Counted from the first letter of the stretch, positions 1-7,190 are shown. The stretch is DNA of 12,187 nucleotides from Deltaproteobacteria bacterium (GCA_019136325.1 JAGVUJ010000181.1:1-12187), one strand, 5' to 3'. Numbers and translations are program-made. The notes: generated by a model from the letters alone, not told the origin.

Positions 1-293
1 CCTTTCTTCAGCGCACTGACCGCCGTTTCCAACGAAGCGTATGCCGTCATTATAATTACCGGAGTTTCCGGGTTGATTATTTTAATCTGCTCCAGGGCTT
101 CAATCCCGGAAACAGTAAACATACAGATGTCCATAATAATCAAATCAAAAGACATCTGCCGGACTGCTTCGACCGCAATATGACCGTCATCAGCTTCATT
201 GACCTGATAACCCCAGTCACTCAAATGTTTTTTGAGCATCATTCGATGAACGGAATCATCATCAACAACCAGCACAGCTTTTTCAGTGATCAT
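1..293 (-). CDS. Response regulator, receiver domain (N-terminal part, cut by window edge)
   Basis: The gene reads leftwards from an ATG at 291-293 and leaves the window after about 97 codons. The visible part is a CheY-like receiver domain: acidic triad D11-D13, phospho-acceptor D55 in an IIMDI strand, switch threonine T83 in IIMTAY, and the helix stretch LETAVSALKK leading to the end. The wording (LSDWGYQV, ADDG, SGIEALEQIK, MTAYASLETA) is that of NtrC/AtoC/ZraR-type regulators, so a sigma-54 AAA+ domain and a helix-turn-helix would be expected beyond the edge. They cannot be seen here, so a single-domain regulator is not excluded. The start is supported by an AGGGG ribosome-binding sequence about 8 bases upstream and an in-frame TGA further up. 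One oddity: the usual MP after the phospho-acceptor is MF (M58-F59). The gene is divergent from a sigma-54 promoter at 525-540, which hints that it or its system controls that promoter. Confidence 0.88.
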   Translation of the reverse strand, partial: MITEKAVLVVDDDSVHRMMLKKHLSDWGYQVNEADDGHIAVEAVRQMSFDLIIMDICMFTVSGIEALEQIKIINPETPVIIMTAYASLETAVSALKK

Positions 294-345
294 GATTATT
301 GCCCCTGGTGTTTTGGTTATTCATCAATTATTAAAGATAAAGAGA

Positions 346-441
346 TATCCATTTCCCGTTTTTTAAAGAACAAAACTATCCGGGTAAATAGTATCCACGT
401 GGATACTAAAGTGGATACATAAATTGGATACATATTATCCA
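346..441. promoter_or_regulatory. Cluster of TATCCA/TGGATA half-sites with a perfect 20-bp palindrome (likely enhancer/operator)
   Basis: Seven copies of TATCC(A) or its complement lie within 96 bases: TATCCA 346-351, TATCC 377-381, GTATCCAC 391-398, GTGGATAC 399-406, GTGGATAC 411-418, TTGGATAC 424-431 and TTATCCA 435-441. The central pair forms a perfect 20-bp palindrome at 389-408. The three forward copies start 12 and 13 bases apart, close to one helical turn. The cluster lies between the regulator start codon (293) and the sigma-54 promoter (525-540), about 110-205 bases upstream of the predicted small-RNA start. That is the usual position for enhancer-binding-protein sites. The protein that binds is not known from the sequence. 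Confidence 0.6.
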
Positions 442-524
442 TAGTATTTTATTAAACACAATATATTTTTACATATATTATTATAATACTTGTAATTTCA
501 ATATTTTATAAAAATAAAAATTAG

Positions 525-540
525 TGGCACGCCGATTGCT
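525..540 (+). promoter_or_regulatory. Sigma-54 (RpoN) promoter, consensus -24/-12
   Basis: TGGCAC at 525-530, five bases, then TTGCT at 536-540. This matches the sigma-54 consensus TGGCACG-N4-TTGCW at every defined position, with the invariant GG at 526-527 and GC at 538-539. The predicted transcription start is at about 551. The 82 bases just upstream (442-523) contain only 7 G or C, a flexible stretch that could allow looping from the upstream site cluster; no convincing IHF site was found. No protein-coding gene follows in the same direction. Confidence 0.75.
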
Positions 541-550
541 TTATATTTGG

Positions 551-641
551 ATGACGCAAAGTGAGAAACCCTTTCAAAATCTTCTCCTAGGTTTCAACTC
601 TTGAAAAAAGCGGGAGGCCTGACAGCCTCCCGCTTTTGTTT
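551..641 (+). ncRNA. Predicted sigma-54-dependent small RNA (about 90 nt)
   Basis: A transcript from the sigma-54 promoter would begin near A551 and end after the intrinsic terminator, at roughly 637-641. No reading frame with a ribosome-binding site lies between. A first hairpin can form from GAAACC (565-570) and GGTTTC (590-595). Its 19-base loop carries CTTCTCCT (581-588), complementary to a Shine-Dalgarno core. A competing hairpin, TTTCAA (592-597) with TTGAAA (601-606), uses part of the same stem. The 3' end is a G+C-rich terminator followed by TTTTGTTTTG, the Rho-independent tail usual for trans-acting, Hfq-type small RNAs. The promoter and terminator are seen directly; that the product is a regulatory RNA is inferred. 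No known RNA family is recognised. Confidence 0.55.
604..637. terminator. Bidirectional intrinsic terminator
   Basis: A perfect 9-bp stem, GCGGGAGGC (610-618) and GCCTCCCGC (625-633), with a 6-base loop. On the plus strand it is followed by TTTTGTTTTG, and on the minus strand by six T (complement of A604-609), so it can work in both directions. It would end the predicted small RNA on the plus strand and the mutS transcript on the minus strand; the mutS stop codon is 137 bases away. Confidence 0.88.
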
Positions 642-769
642 TGTCTAACAAACGATGAACAGACTTGTTTAAGCAAAGTTTTTAAAATAAATATCCAAAG
701 CGGCTGACGGACTTCACTCATCAAAGGACGGCTGAACGGCCGAATAATTTCCTGCTAAAATTCTTTCGC

Positions 770-3427
770 TTAATCAGAAACCTTATTTTTCAGTTCATTC
801 AATTTATTGAGTGCTTCCAGCGGAGTCAGGACACGAATATCGGTATTCTTCAGCTCTTCGATCACGTCCTGTTCCTTCCTCGTCAGAGCAACCGCGCTCC
901 CCTTTCGGGTAAAAAGACTCAGTTGCGGACTTGCGTTCTTTCCTTCACGGGTTCCCCGGACAATGCGGGGCATCCCGATTTCGTCAAATTCTCCTTTTTC
1001 CAGGTTCCGCAATATTTCCTTCGCCCGTGCGATGACTTCTCCGGGCACGCCGGCAATGCGCGCCACTTCAATGCCATAACTGCGGCTGGTCCCGCCCTCC
1101 ATGATTTTGCGCAGAAAAATTATTTTTTCGCCCCATTCCTTCACGGCGATGTTATAATTTTTCACCCCGGGTTTCGTTACCACAAGATCCGTCAATTGAT
1201 GATAATGCGTGGCAAAGAGGGAGCGGACGCCGCGTCCCTGAAGATCATGAATATATTCGGCAACCGCCCAGGCAATGCTCAATCCGTCGAAGGTGGAAGT
1301 TCCGCGGCCGACTTCATCGATGATGACCAGAGAACGGGATGTCGCCTTTTTTAAAATTTCCGCCGTCTCCGTCATTTCTACCATAAAGGTACTCTGGCCT
1401 TTGGCCAGATTGTCGGAAGCACCAATGCGGGTAAACAGCTTATCAACGATGCCGATCTTCGCTTTCGCCGCCGGCACAAAACTTCCCATTTGCGCAAGAA
1501 GGACAATCAAGGCCACTTGTCTGATATACGTGGACTTGCCCGCCATATTCGGTCCGGTAATGACGAGCAGCTTATTATTATGCAAATCCATCAGACAGTC
1601 GTTCGGCACAAACCCTTCGTTTTTCAACGCCGACTCCACAACAGGATGGCGTCCATCCTTAATATCGATGGTGTCTTCGTCATCGATTTCCGGACAGACG
1701 TAATGATATTTTTCGGCCACGTCCGACAGCGCGGCCAGAGCGTCAAGATCGGCAATCAGATTTGCATTGCTTTGAATCTCCGCAATATGCCGGTCAAGTC
1801 CGTCACGCAGGGCGATAAAAAGTTCCTGTTCTTTCTGCTTAATGCTTTCCTCCGCGTTCAGAACCGTCTGTTCGAATTCTTTCAATGCCTGATTAATGTA
1901 TCGCTCCGCGTTGACCAGGGTCTGTTTTCTGATGTAAGAGTCGGGAACCAGAGCGGCGTTGGCTTTGGTGACTTCGATGTAATAACCGAACACATTGTTG
2001 AAGCCCACTTTCAGAGAATTGATGCCTGTTTTTTTGCGCTCTTCCGCTTCCAGAGAAGCAATCCATTGCTTGCCGTCGCGGCTGATCGACCGTAGTTTAT
2101 CCAGTTCCTCATCATATCCCGGGGCGATGAATCCGCCGTCCTGTATTTTCGGCGGCGGATTGTCCATGATTGCACGGGAAATCACGTCCACAACGTCGGA
2201 CATCTCTGTGATTTGCGAACAAATGGCGCAAATGGCCGGCGCCGTGCAATCGTTGAGCAAAGATTTAAGCTCCGGAACGGCAAGAAGAGAATTTTTCAAC
2301 GCCACCAGATCACGGGGATTGGCCACCCGGAGCGACACTCTTCCGGCCAGCCTTTCCAGATCATAAATACGCGACAATGTTTTGCGCAGATTCGTTCGCC
2401 GGATGTGATCATCTTTCAGTTCCCCCACCGCGGCCAGCCTGGTTTTAATTTTTTCCGCATCCACCAGCGGATAGCTCATCCACCAGCGCAGACGGCGCGT
2501 CCCCATCGGCGTTTGTGTTTCACTGAAAAGCGAAAAAAGCGACCCGGCCGTGGTATTGTTTTGAATCGACGTGAAGATTTCCAGATTGCGGCGGGCGGTA
2601 TCATCCAGCAGGAGAAATTTTTCCGTGGAATACCACTTGATTTCGCTGATGTGCTGTGGATTGATCTTTTGCGTCTCGTTAACGTACTTTAATATTGCGC
2701 CGGATGCCTTCATCGCCGCCGGATGTTCTCTGATGCCGCACGCCTCCAGAGCCTCCGTTGAAAAAATCCGCTGCAGAGCCTCCCCGGCCTGACCGGTGAG
2801 AAAATAATCTTCGTCCAGAGCGTTGATGCGCAATTGAGGCATCTGTGCTTCGATGCTGTTGAGTAAAATTCTGTCGGGGAAATTTCGCGGCAGGATCAAT
2901 TCCTTAAAGTCCAGGCCGGAAATCGCCGTAAAAAAATAATCGCGGTCGGTAAAATCACTGACCTGGAATTCACCGGTTGAAATATCCAGAAAGGCCAGCC
3001 CCAGGGTGTGCTTTTCAGCGCAGAGACAGGCCAGATAATTATTTTCACCCGGCGCCAGATTTTCTTCATCCACAATCAGTCCGGGAGTAATGATCCGGAT
3101 CACCTCCCGTTTGACGATCCCCTTGGCCTTTTTGGGATCCTCGACCTGCTCGCATATCGCCACCTTAAATCCCTTTTCCACAAGCCTGGTGATGTAGGCG
3201 GATGCGGCATGATATGGGAAGCCGCAAAGCGGAACGCTGTCCTCTTTTCCTTTATTGCGCGACGTGAGCGTAATTTCCAGAACGGGCGCGGCCGTCACCG
3301 CGTCGTCAAAGAACATCTCGTAAAAATCACCCATCCGGTAGAGCAAAATACAATCGGGATGCTGTTCCTTGATTTTGACATACTGTTTCATCGCCGGAGT
3401 CAAATCAAGCGTCGCGTCTACCGCCAT
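770..3427 (-). CDS. mutS: DNA mismatch repair protein MutS
   Basis: Full-length MutS of 885 residues (family members are usually about 850-890). It recognises base mismatches and small loops and, through its ABC-type ATPase, recruits MutL. The mismatch-reading F-x-E motif is F35-Y-E37 in GDFYEMF. The connector, lever and clamp domains fill the middle. Walker A is GPNMAGKST (625-633), the signature-like loop DNLAKGQST is at 672-680, Walker B is VIIDE (701-705) followed by GRGTST, and the conserved THYHQL is at 740-745. A QLSLF motif at 835-839 is a consensus beta-clamp-binding peptide, and the C-terminal [10 protein letters not shown] helix resembles the MutS oligomerisation end. The ATG at 3427 has an AGGGG sequence about 12 bases upstream. 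The gene overlaps the end of the preceding membrane-protein gene by 10 bases, suggesting translational coupling. No mutL is present in the window. Confidence 0.98.
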   Translation of the reverse strand: MAVDATLDLTPAMKQYVKIKEQHPDCILLYRMGDFYEMFFDDAVTAAPVLEITLTSRNKGKEDSVPLCGFPYHAASAYITRLVEKGFKVAICEQVEDPKKAKGIVKREVIRIITPGLIVDEENLAPGENNYLACLCAEKHTLGLAFLDISTGEFQVSDFTDRDYFFTAISGLDFKELILPRNFPDRILLNSIEAQMPQLRINALDEDYFLTGQAGEALQRIFSTEALEACGIREHPAAMKASGAILKYVNETQKINPQHISEIKWYSTEKFLLLDDTARRNLEIFTSIQNNTTAGSLFSLFSETQTPMGTRRLRWWMSYPLVDAEKIKTRLAAVGELKDDHIRRTNLRKTLSRIYDLERLAGRVSLRVANPRDLVALKNSLLAVPELKSLLNDCTAPAICAICSQITEMSDVVDVISRAIMDNPPPKIQDGGFIAPGYDEELDKLRSISRDGKQWIASLEAEERKKTGINSLKVGFNNVFGYYIEVTKANAALVPDSYIRKQTLVNAERYINQALKEFEQTVLNAEESIKQKEQELFIALRDGLDRHIAEIQSNANLIADLDALAALSDVAEKYHYVCPEIDDEDTIDIKDGRHPVVESALKNEGFVPNDCLMDLHNNKLLVITGPNMAGKSTYIRQVALIVLLAQMGSFVPAAKAKIGIVDKLFTRIGASDNLAKGQSTFMVEMTETAEILKKATSRSLVIIDEVGRGTSTFDGLSIAWAVAEYIHDLQGRGVRSLFATHYHQLTDLVVTKPGVKNYNIAVKEWGEKIIFLRKIMEGGTSRSYGIEVARIAGVPGEVIARAKEILRNLEKGEFDEIGMPRIVRGTREGKNASPQLSLFTRKGSAVALTRKEQDVIEELKNTDIRVLTPLEALNKLNELKNKVSD

Positions 3428-3840
3428 TTACCGTCGTCCCCTTTCCGCAGATCAATGTAGTCGGGATCATCCGTCTTTACAATTTTATGCGTGGTGATGA
3501 ACGAAGTAGCCAGCCAGCTGACGATGCTGATAATCAACGAACCGAAAAACGCGGAAAAAAAAGTTTTAATCTCAAATCCCGACACAAAATAAGCGACCAG
3601 CTCCAGCAAAAAAGCGTTGATGAAAAAATAAAACACGCCCAGCGTCAGAATGCTCAACGGCAGGGTCAGGATCACCACAACCGGTCTGATAAAAACGTTG
3701 ATCAGCCCCAGGACGCAGGCGGCAATGACGGCGGTGGAAAGCTTATCGACTTCGATCCCCGGCACAAACTGCGAAGCCAGCAGAATCGCTACTGTAATGA
3801 TCAGCCATCGTGTTATAATCATAATCATATCATGAACCAT
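3418..3840 (-). CDS. YvlD/DUF360-family (phage holin family 4-like) integral membrane protein
   Basis: A 140-residue, mostly hydrophobic protein with four predicted membrane helices (about 7-25, 34-51, 55-84 and 92-116) and a charged C-terminal tail that includes [14 protein letters not shown]. The core stretch with [17 protein letters not shown] (45-61), then [14 protein letters not shown] (67-80), is the signature of the family often annotated as phage holin 4_2 or DUF360 (YvlD-like). These are widespread chromosomal inner-membrane proteins of unknown role, despite the holin label. The start is uncertain: ATG codons occur at residues 1, 5 and 7 and none has a strong ribosome-binding sequence. 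Starting at residue 5 or 7 would fit relatives, which begin with a short positively charged end before RWL. The stop overlaps the mutS start, and the MipA-like gene ends 47 bases upstream, so all three are probably co-transcribed. Confidence 0.85.
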   Translation of the reverse strand: MVHDMIMIITRWLIITVAILLASQFVPGIEVDKLSTAVIAACVLGLINVFIRPVVVILTLPLSILTLGVFYFFINAFLLELVAYFVSGFEIKTFFSAFFGSLIISIVSWLATSFITTHKIVKTDDPDYIDLRKGDDGKWR

Positions 3841-3887
3841 CGATCTCTGAAATCAGGCAACGTGTTCAATCCTTTTTCACGGAGGAT

Positions 3888-4730
3888 CTATTGCTCCGCG
3901 TTCACCATCTTTTCCGATTTAAAAAAAATCCAGGAAACGTTAAAACCGCTCATGATGGAAATGTCCCGTTTCACCAGCGGACTGTCTTCAAAAGAAGCTC
4001 CCTGAAGAAAATCGGCGCTGACAAAAGCATGAAAGATAAATTGTTTATAGGACTTGCTCAAGCCGATTGTCACCGTTGAACCGCTGTATCCGCCGTCAGC
4101 GCGATACGCGGGACGAGTCACCCTGGCATCACGAGGTTCTACTTCATAAAAATACTCGTGATAACCGCTGTCGGCAAACATCGGTCCGGCGGAAACGCCC
4201 AGATTTAAACCGGTACGGGGAATCAGGTCATCCTTCACGACATTGATCCGTGGGCTGAAAACCCATCCCTCGTGACGCACGGAAGAAAAATCCGTCGAGA
4301 AAAAAGCGCGGGCGGGCAGCGTGAGATCCATTCGGGTTTTGTATTGTTTTTGTTCCCACAGCTTAATCTTCAAGGCCGGCCCCAATTCAAACGTCGGATC
4401 CAGATCATCCATCCCCTCGCGGGCGGAGTTGTCGTCACTGTTTACCGGCACAGAACCGAAAATACTGAAATCCAGCAAGACCCTGTCTGTTTTAAAAATT
4501 TGCCCGGTAATCCGGTTCTCATCTATTTTTAAAATATCGCCGCGGTAAACGGCATAAGGATACGGCAGAAGATACATCCGGTCTTCATTCGAACCGCGGT
4601 AATCAGGCATCTGAAGCAGGGCCATCCCCACGCCTACTTCCCACAGCGGTTTTTCTTCACAAACAGCTCTTTCGGGCAATAAAAAACCGAAAATTAACAA
4701 CAGCACTGTGATGGTATAGCGAATGCGCAC
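3888..4730 (-). CDS. MipA/OmpV-family outer-membrane protein
   Basis: 280 residues with an N-terminal signal peptide (basic MRIR, hydrophobic 7-18, likely cleavage near residues 21-25) and a mature part rich in alternating strands, as in an outer-membrane beta-barrel. Family landmarks are the first strand WEVGVGMALLQMPDYRGS (30-47), the PYPYAVYRGD segment (56-65), and a late YEVEP...RPAYRADGGYSG region (195-217). E. coli MipA was described as a scaffold between murein synthase and lytic transglycosylase; other relatives are stress-induced porin-like barrels, so the exact role here is open. Translation starts at GTG (4728-4730), supported by TAAGG about 7 bases upstream; the next ATG lies at residue 36, inside the mature protein. 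The C-terminus runs about ten residues past the last aromatic strand (WIFF), which is slightly unusual for a barrel. Confidence 0.85.
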   Translation of the reverse strand: MRIRYTITVLLLIFGFLLPERAVCEEKPLWEVGVGMALLQMPDYRGSNEDRMYLLPYPYAVYRGDILKIDENRITGQIFKTDRVLLDFSIFGSVPVNSDDNSAREGMDDLDPTFELGPALKIKLWEQKQYKTRMDLTLPARAFFSTDFSSVRHEGWVFSPRINVVKDDLIPRTGLNLGVSAGPMFADSGYHEYFYEVEPRDARVTRPAYRADGGYSGSTVTIGLSKSYKQFIFHAFVSADFLQGASFEDSPLVKRDISIMSGFNVSWIFFKSEKMVNAEQ

Positions 4731-4756
4731 GTATTTACCTTATCAGTTAAGATGTT

Positions 4757-4776
4757 GCCCGGCCAATGTTCCGGGC
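4757..4776. other. Small intergenic hairpin between rubrerythrin and MipA-like genes
   Basis: GCCCGG (4757-4762) and CCGGGC (4771-4776) pair around an 8-base loop in the 82-base gap between the two genes. Neither strand has a T-run after the stem, so it is not a standard terminator. It may act as an mRNA stability element or partial attenuator separating the stress genes from the downstream genes, or it may be chance. Confidence 0.3.
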
Positions 4777-4812
4777 GGTTGTTCAATGTGAAATCTCCCT
4801 CAAAAAATATTT

Positions 4813-5310
4813 TCATCCCTTAAACGGCACAAACATTTTCGCCTTGGCGCCGCAGACCGGACATTCCTCCGGTAAAACACCGTCGGCGACATATCCGCAG
4901 ATTTTACAGACAAAATAATCGGTTTCCCGTTCTTCCATAAAATGGCCCATGGCCTGTTTGTAGAGTTTGGCGTGCGTTTCTTCCACATCTTTGCTCTGGC
5001 TGAAATGCAGGACGGCCTCTTTGTTGCCTTCAGCCTCAGCCAATTTCACAAATTGGTCGTAGGCAACTTCGGCAACCTGTTTTTCCGATTCGAAGCTGGC
5101 GGCCAGATTTTCCTCCGTACTCTTTATTTCTTTGAGCACTTTCAACGCTCTGGCGCCGTGAATCTCTTCCGAAAAAGCAATGACTCGAAAGAGTTTTGCC
5201 ATTTGTTTGTACCCTTCATCTTCGGCTTTTTGCGCATACACTTTGAGCCGCAAAGCAGCTTTGGCTTCACCGGTATAAGCCTGACTCAACGCTTCCTTGA
5301 TTTTGTCCAT
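4813..5310 (-). CDS. rbr: Rubrerythrin
   Basis: 165 residues: a ferritin-like four-helix diiron domain (about 1-125) joined to a C-terminal rubredoxin-like domain. Rubrerythrins reduce hydrogen peroxide to water in the cytoplasm of anaerobes, taking electrons from rubredoxin. Candidate iron ligands are visible as E15, the ExxH motif E48-H51, acidic residues in the third helix (E74-E81 region) and the second ExxH at E110-H113. The C-terminal iron site is C135-x2-C138 and C150-x2-C153, with the short spacing typical of rubrerythrin rather than free rubredoxin. The ATG at 5310 follows AAAAGGG, a good ribosome-binding sequence. It lies downstream of the rubredoxin and flavodiiron genes on the same strand, though a 127-bp palindromic element sits between it and rubredoxin, so it may have its own expression level. 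Confidence 0.95.
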   Translation of the reverse strand: MDKIKEALSQAYTGEAKAALRLKVYAQKAEDEGYKQMAKLFRVIAFSEEIHGARALKVLKEIKSTEENLAASFESEKQVAEVAYDQFVKLAEAEGNKEAVLHFSQSKDVEETHAKLYKQAMGHFMEERETDYFVCKICGYVADGVLPEECPVCGAKAKMFVPFKG

Positions 5311-5369
5311 TATTGTTACCCTTTTCTTTTCAATTTCAAATTAACGACTATCGTTGTAACCATCCAAGA

Positions 5370-5496
5370 GATGGCCCTGTAAAAGGCCGCAGGCTAGGCA
5401 TGCAATTCCCGAGGAGTGAGACGTCCTTTTTTAGCGCACGTTGCAGCGACCAGAGATGCAGCACAACGCAGCATCCGGTCTTCTTACGAGGTCATC
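5370..5496. repeat. Imperfect long inverted-repeat element (MITE/REP-like)
   Basis: The 190-base gap between rubredoxin and rubrerythrin holds a degenerate palindrome. Its left end GATGGCCCTGTAA (5370-5382) matches the complement of its right end, GATGACCTCGTAA read from 5496 to 5484, at 10 of 13 positions. Partial pairing continues inwards to ACGT at 5421-5424 and 5438-5441, around a T-rich centre. Long, decayed hairpin elements of about 100-150 bp between genes are common in deltaproteobacterial genomes. No transposase is present, so if mobile it would be non-autonomous. Target-site duplications are not evident. Confidence 0.5.
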
Positions 5497-5500
5497 ACAA

Positions 5501-5659
5501 TTACTCGGGAGAAAATTCATCCTTCGCCGCGCCGCACACCGGACAGACCCAGTCCTCCGGCAATTTTTCAAAAGGAGTACCGGCAGGAACATTGCCTTCC
5601 GAATCACCTTCGGCAGGATCGTAAATATAACCGCATACACCGCACACGTACTTTTTCAT
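5501..5659 (-). CDS. Rubredoxin
   Basis: A 52-residue rubredoxin that binds one iron through four cysteines and carries single electrons in the cytoplasm. It starts [15 protein letters not shown], with C6-x2-C9 forming the first knuckle and C39-x2-C42 (VCPVCGA) the second. The acidic middle (PAEGDSEGN) and the PFEKLPEDW segment before the second knuckle are classic. The length is normal for the family. The start codon at 5657-5659 follows an ideal AAAGGAGG ribosome-binding sequence. It begins 32 bases after the flavodiiron protein gene ends, so the two are surely one transcript. Rubredoxin is the known electron donor to flavodiiron proteins and to rubrerythrin, matching its place between the two genes. 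Confidence 0.97.
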   Translation of the reverse strand: MKKYVCGVCGYIYDPAEGDSEGNVPAGTPFEKLPEDWVCPVCGAAKDEFSPE

Positions 5660-5691
5660 CTTGATGTCCTCCTTTATATTCCGATATTTTA

Positions 5692-6900
5692 CTAGCTATT
5701 CACTTTTTCGAGCAGTTTTGCTGCTACCGTTTTGCCCAGATCATGACATTGGTCCAGAACATCGGCGCCGGGAGCGTGTTTCACGGCAATGGATTCAGCA
5801 ACAATATCAACCTTCATGTCTTTGAGCATGGCCTCCAGATGTTTCACGGATTCTCCACTCCAGCCGAAAGATCCGAAAGCCGCACCGATCTTATTGACCG
5901 GTTTCAAACCCTTCAGATAAGTCATGACGTCCGCCATCTGCGGAAGCATGTTGTTGTTGAGCGTCGGTGAGCCGACAATGAGCGCGCCGGCATCCAGGAC
6001 CTCATACATCACTTCACTGCGGTGCGTTTCGTTCATGGAAATAAGTTTTACCTTGATACCGGCCTGAGCCAGCGCTTCGCTGATGGCTCCCGCCATTTTT
6101 TCGGTAGAGTGCCACATGGTCGCATACACCACCACCGCTTTGGCGGTCGGTTTCTGCGACGCCCATTTCTTATATAAATCGATGATCCAACCGATATCCT
6201 TGCGCCAGATCGGCCCGTGATCGGGAGCAATCACTTTGATTTTTAACCCCGATGCGGCAACTTTGTCCAGCGCCTTCAAAACAACGGGAGAATAAGGCAG
6301 AACAATATTGGCATAATATGTCGCTCCTTCATATTCGAGAGTCGAAGCGGGAATTTCATCGGCAAAACGCTCCAGCGTCGCCAGATGCATGCCGAAAGCG
6401 TCCTGCGAGAACAGAAGCTCATCGGCGTCCAGATACGTAAACATGCTGTCCGGCCAATGAATCATGCGCGTTTCCATAAACGTCAATCCCATATTGCCGA
6501 GGCTGAGTGTCTCGCCGTCTTTCACGGGAATGATGTCATGGCGGTGATGCAGCAAATCCATCAATGTTTTCACGCCGACCGCCGAGGCGAAAACCTTTTC
6601 CGGTTTGATAACGTCAATGACTTCGGGCAAGCATCCCGAATGATCCAATTCGGAATGATTGGAAATAATGTATTTGATCTTAGAGGGATCGACGACGGAT
6701 TTGATCCGTGAGAGCATTTCATCCATAAAAGGTTTCTTTACCGTATCGATCAAGGTAATATCATCCGCCATTACCAGATAGGCGTTGTAGGTGCTGCCGT
6801 GCGGTGTTGTGTAACCGTGAAAGTCCCGGATGGTCCAATCGATGGCGCCAACCCAGTAAACATGATCTGTCACCTTTACAGCCGAATAAATGTCTTGCAT
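5692..6900 (-). CDS. Flavodiiron protein (A-type, FprA/rubredoxin:oxygen oxidoreductase)
   Basis: 402 residues in two domains. The N-terminal metallo-beta-lactamase-like domain (about 1-250) carries the diiron ligands H82-x-E84-x-D86-H87, H148, D167 and H228. All are present, including E84, which separates flavodiiron proteins from hydrolytic lactamases. The C-terminal flavodoxin domain (about 254-400) binds FMN through the loop at TMWHST (261-266) and the later SPTLNNN and GSFGWSG loops. The enzyme reduces oxygen to water (and in some members NO to N2O) with electrons from rubredoxin, protecting a strict anaerobe. There is no C-terminal rubredoxin or flavin-reductase fusion, so it is the simple class A form, served by the separate rubredoxin gene just downstream. 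The ATG at 6900 has AGAGGT about 8 bases upstream, and a strong promoter is visible at 6934-6961. Confidence 0.96.
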   Translation of the reverse strand: MQDIYSAVKVTDHVYWVGAIDWTIRDFHGYTTPHGSTYNAYLVMADDITLIDTVKKPFMDEMLSRIKSVVDPSKIKYIISNHSELDHSGCLPEVIDVIKPEKVFASAVGVKTLMDLLHHRHDIIPVKDGETLSLGNMGLTFMETRMIHWPDSMFTYLDADELLFSQDAFGMHLATLERFADEIPASTLEYEGATYYANIVLPYSPVVLKALDKVAASGLKIKVIAPDHGPIWRKDIGWIIDLYKKWASQKPTAKAVVVYATMWHSTEKMAGAISEALAQAGIKVKLISMNETHRSEVMYEVLDAGALIVGSPTLNNNMLPQMADVMTYLKGLKPVNKIGAAFGSFGWSGESVKHLEAMLKDMKVDIVAESIAVKHAPGADVLDQCHDLGKTVAAKLLEKVNS

Positions 6901-6933
6901 GATTTTACCTCTTCGTTGATTTGCATTGAGAAT

Positions 6934-6961
6934 AATATAAGTTCTAATCCGATGATGTCAA
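6934..6961 (-). promoter_or_regulatory. Sigma-70-type promoter of the flavodiiron protein operon
   Basis: Reading the minus strand, TTGACA (complement of 6956-6961) is followed after 16 bases by TATATT (complement of 6934-6939); an 18-base spacing to TATTAT is an equally good alternative. The -35 is perfect and the -10 has five of six matches. A start near 6925 gives a 5' leader of about 25 bases containing the AGAGGT ribosome-binding site. Confidence 0.65.
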
Positions 6962-6975
6962 TCAATACTTATACT

Positions 6976-6991
6976 AAATTACCGGTAATTT
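6976..6991. promoter_or_regulatory. Perfect 16-bp palindrome AAATTACCGGTAATTT, probable operator
   Basis: The palindrome is centred about 25 bases upstream of the -35 box of the flavodiiron promoter, around position -60 relative to the predicted start. That placement suits an activator or a redox-sensing dimeric regulator. It also lies about 135 bases upstream of the plus-strand promoter at 7119-7147, so it could serve either direction. I do not recognise the motif as one of a known regulator. Confidence 0.5.
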
Positions 6992-7118
6992 CCACTTTGA
7001 ACCAAGATATATCAGGTGAACAATAAAATGGATAATAATATAAACATTTTAATTCATCGATTTCACGGGAAAGCCGGTTCGTGACCGTTTCGCAGCGCAA
7101 CCCCGGCATTCAAGGATG

Positions 7119-7147
7119 TTGACATGTATTGATTTTGTCCCTATAGT
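7119..7147 (+). promoter_or_regulatory. Sigma-70-type promoter of the radical SAM gene
   Basis: TTGACA at 7119-7124, a 17-base spacer, and TATAGT at 7142-7147: a perfect -35, optimal spacing, and a -10 with five of six matches. Transcription would begin near 7154 and give a leader of about 37 bases before the GTG start codon at 7191. Confidence 0.7.
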
Positions 7148-7190
7148 TCTCACAGTAAAAAACGGTATCCCTTTTGAGTGAAAATAATCG

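Noticed and set aside
389..441. TGGATAC copies as CRISPR repeats or plasmid iterons
   Set aside because: The unit is only 8 bases, orientation is mixed, there are no spacer-sized gaps, and no replication or Cas gene is nearby.
636..751. Minus-strand open frame of about 44 codons after mutS (begins MSEVRQPLWIF)
   Set aside because: It has no good ribosome-binding site and runs straight through the bidirectional terminator stem; no family resemblance.
7028..7084. 18-residue frame MDNNINILIHRFHGKAGS with AGGTGAA upstream
   Set aside because: It is too short to support, lies upstream of the promoter that serves the next gene, and no promoter of its own was found.
7063..7084. TCACG...CGTGA inverted repeat as an operator for the radical SAM gene
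   Set aside because: The arms are only 5 bases long with a 12-base spacer; expected by chance too often to claim.
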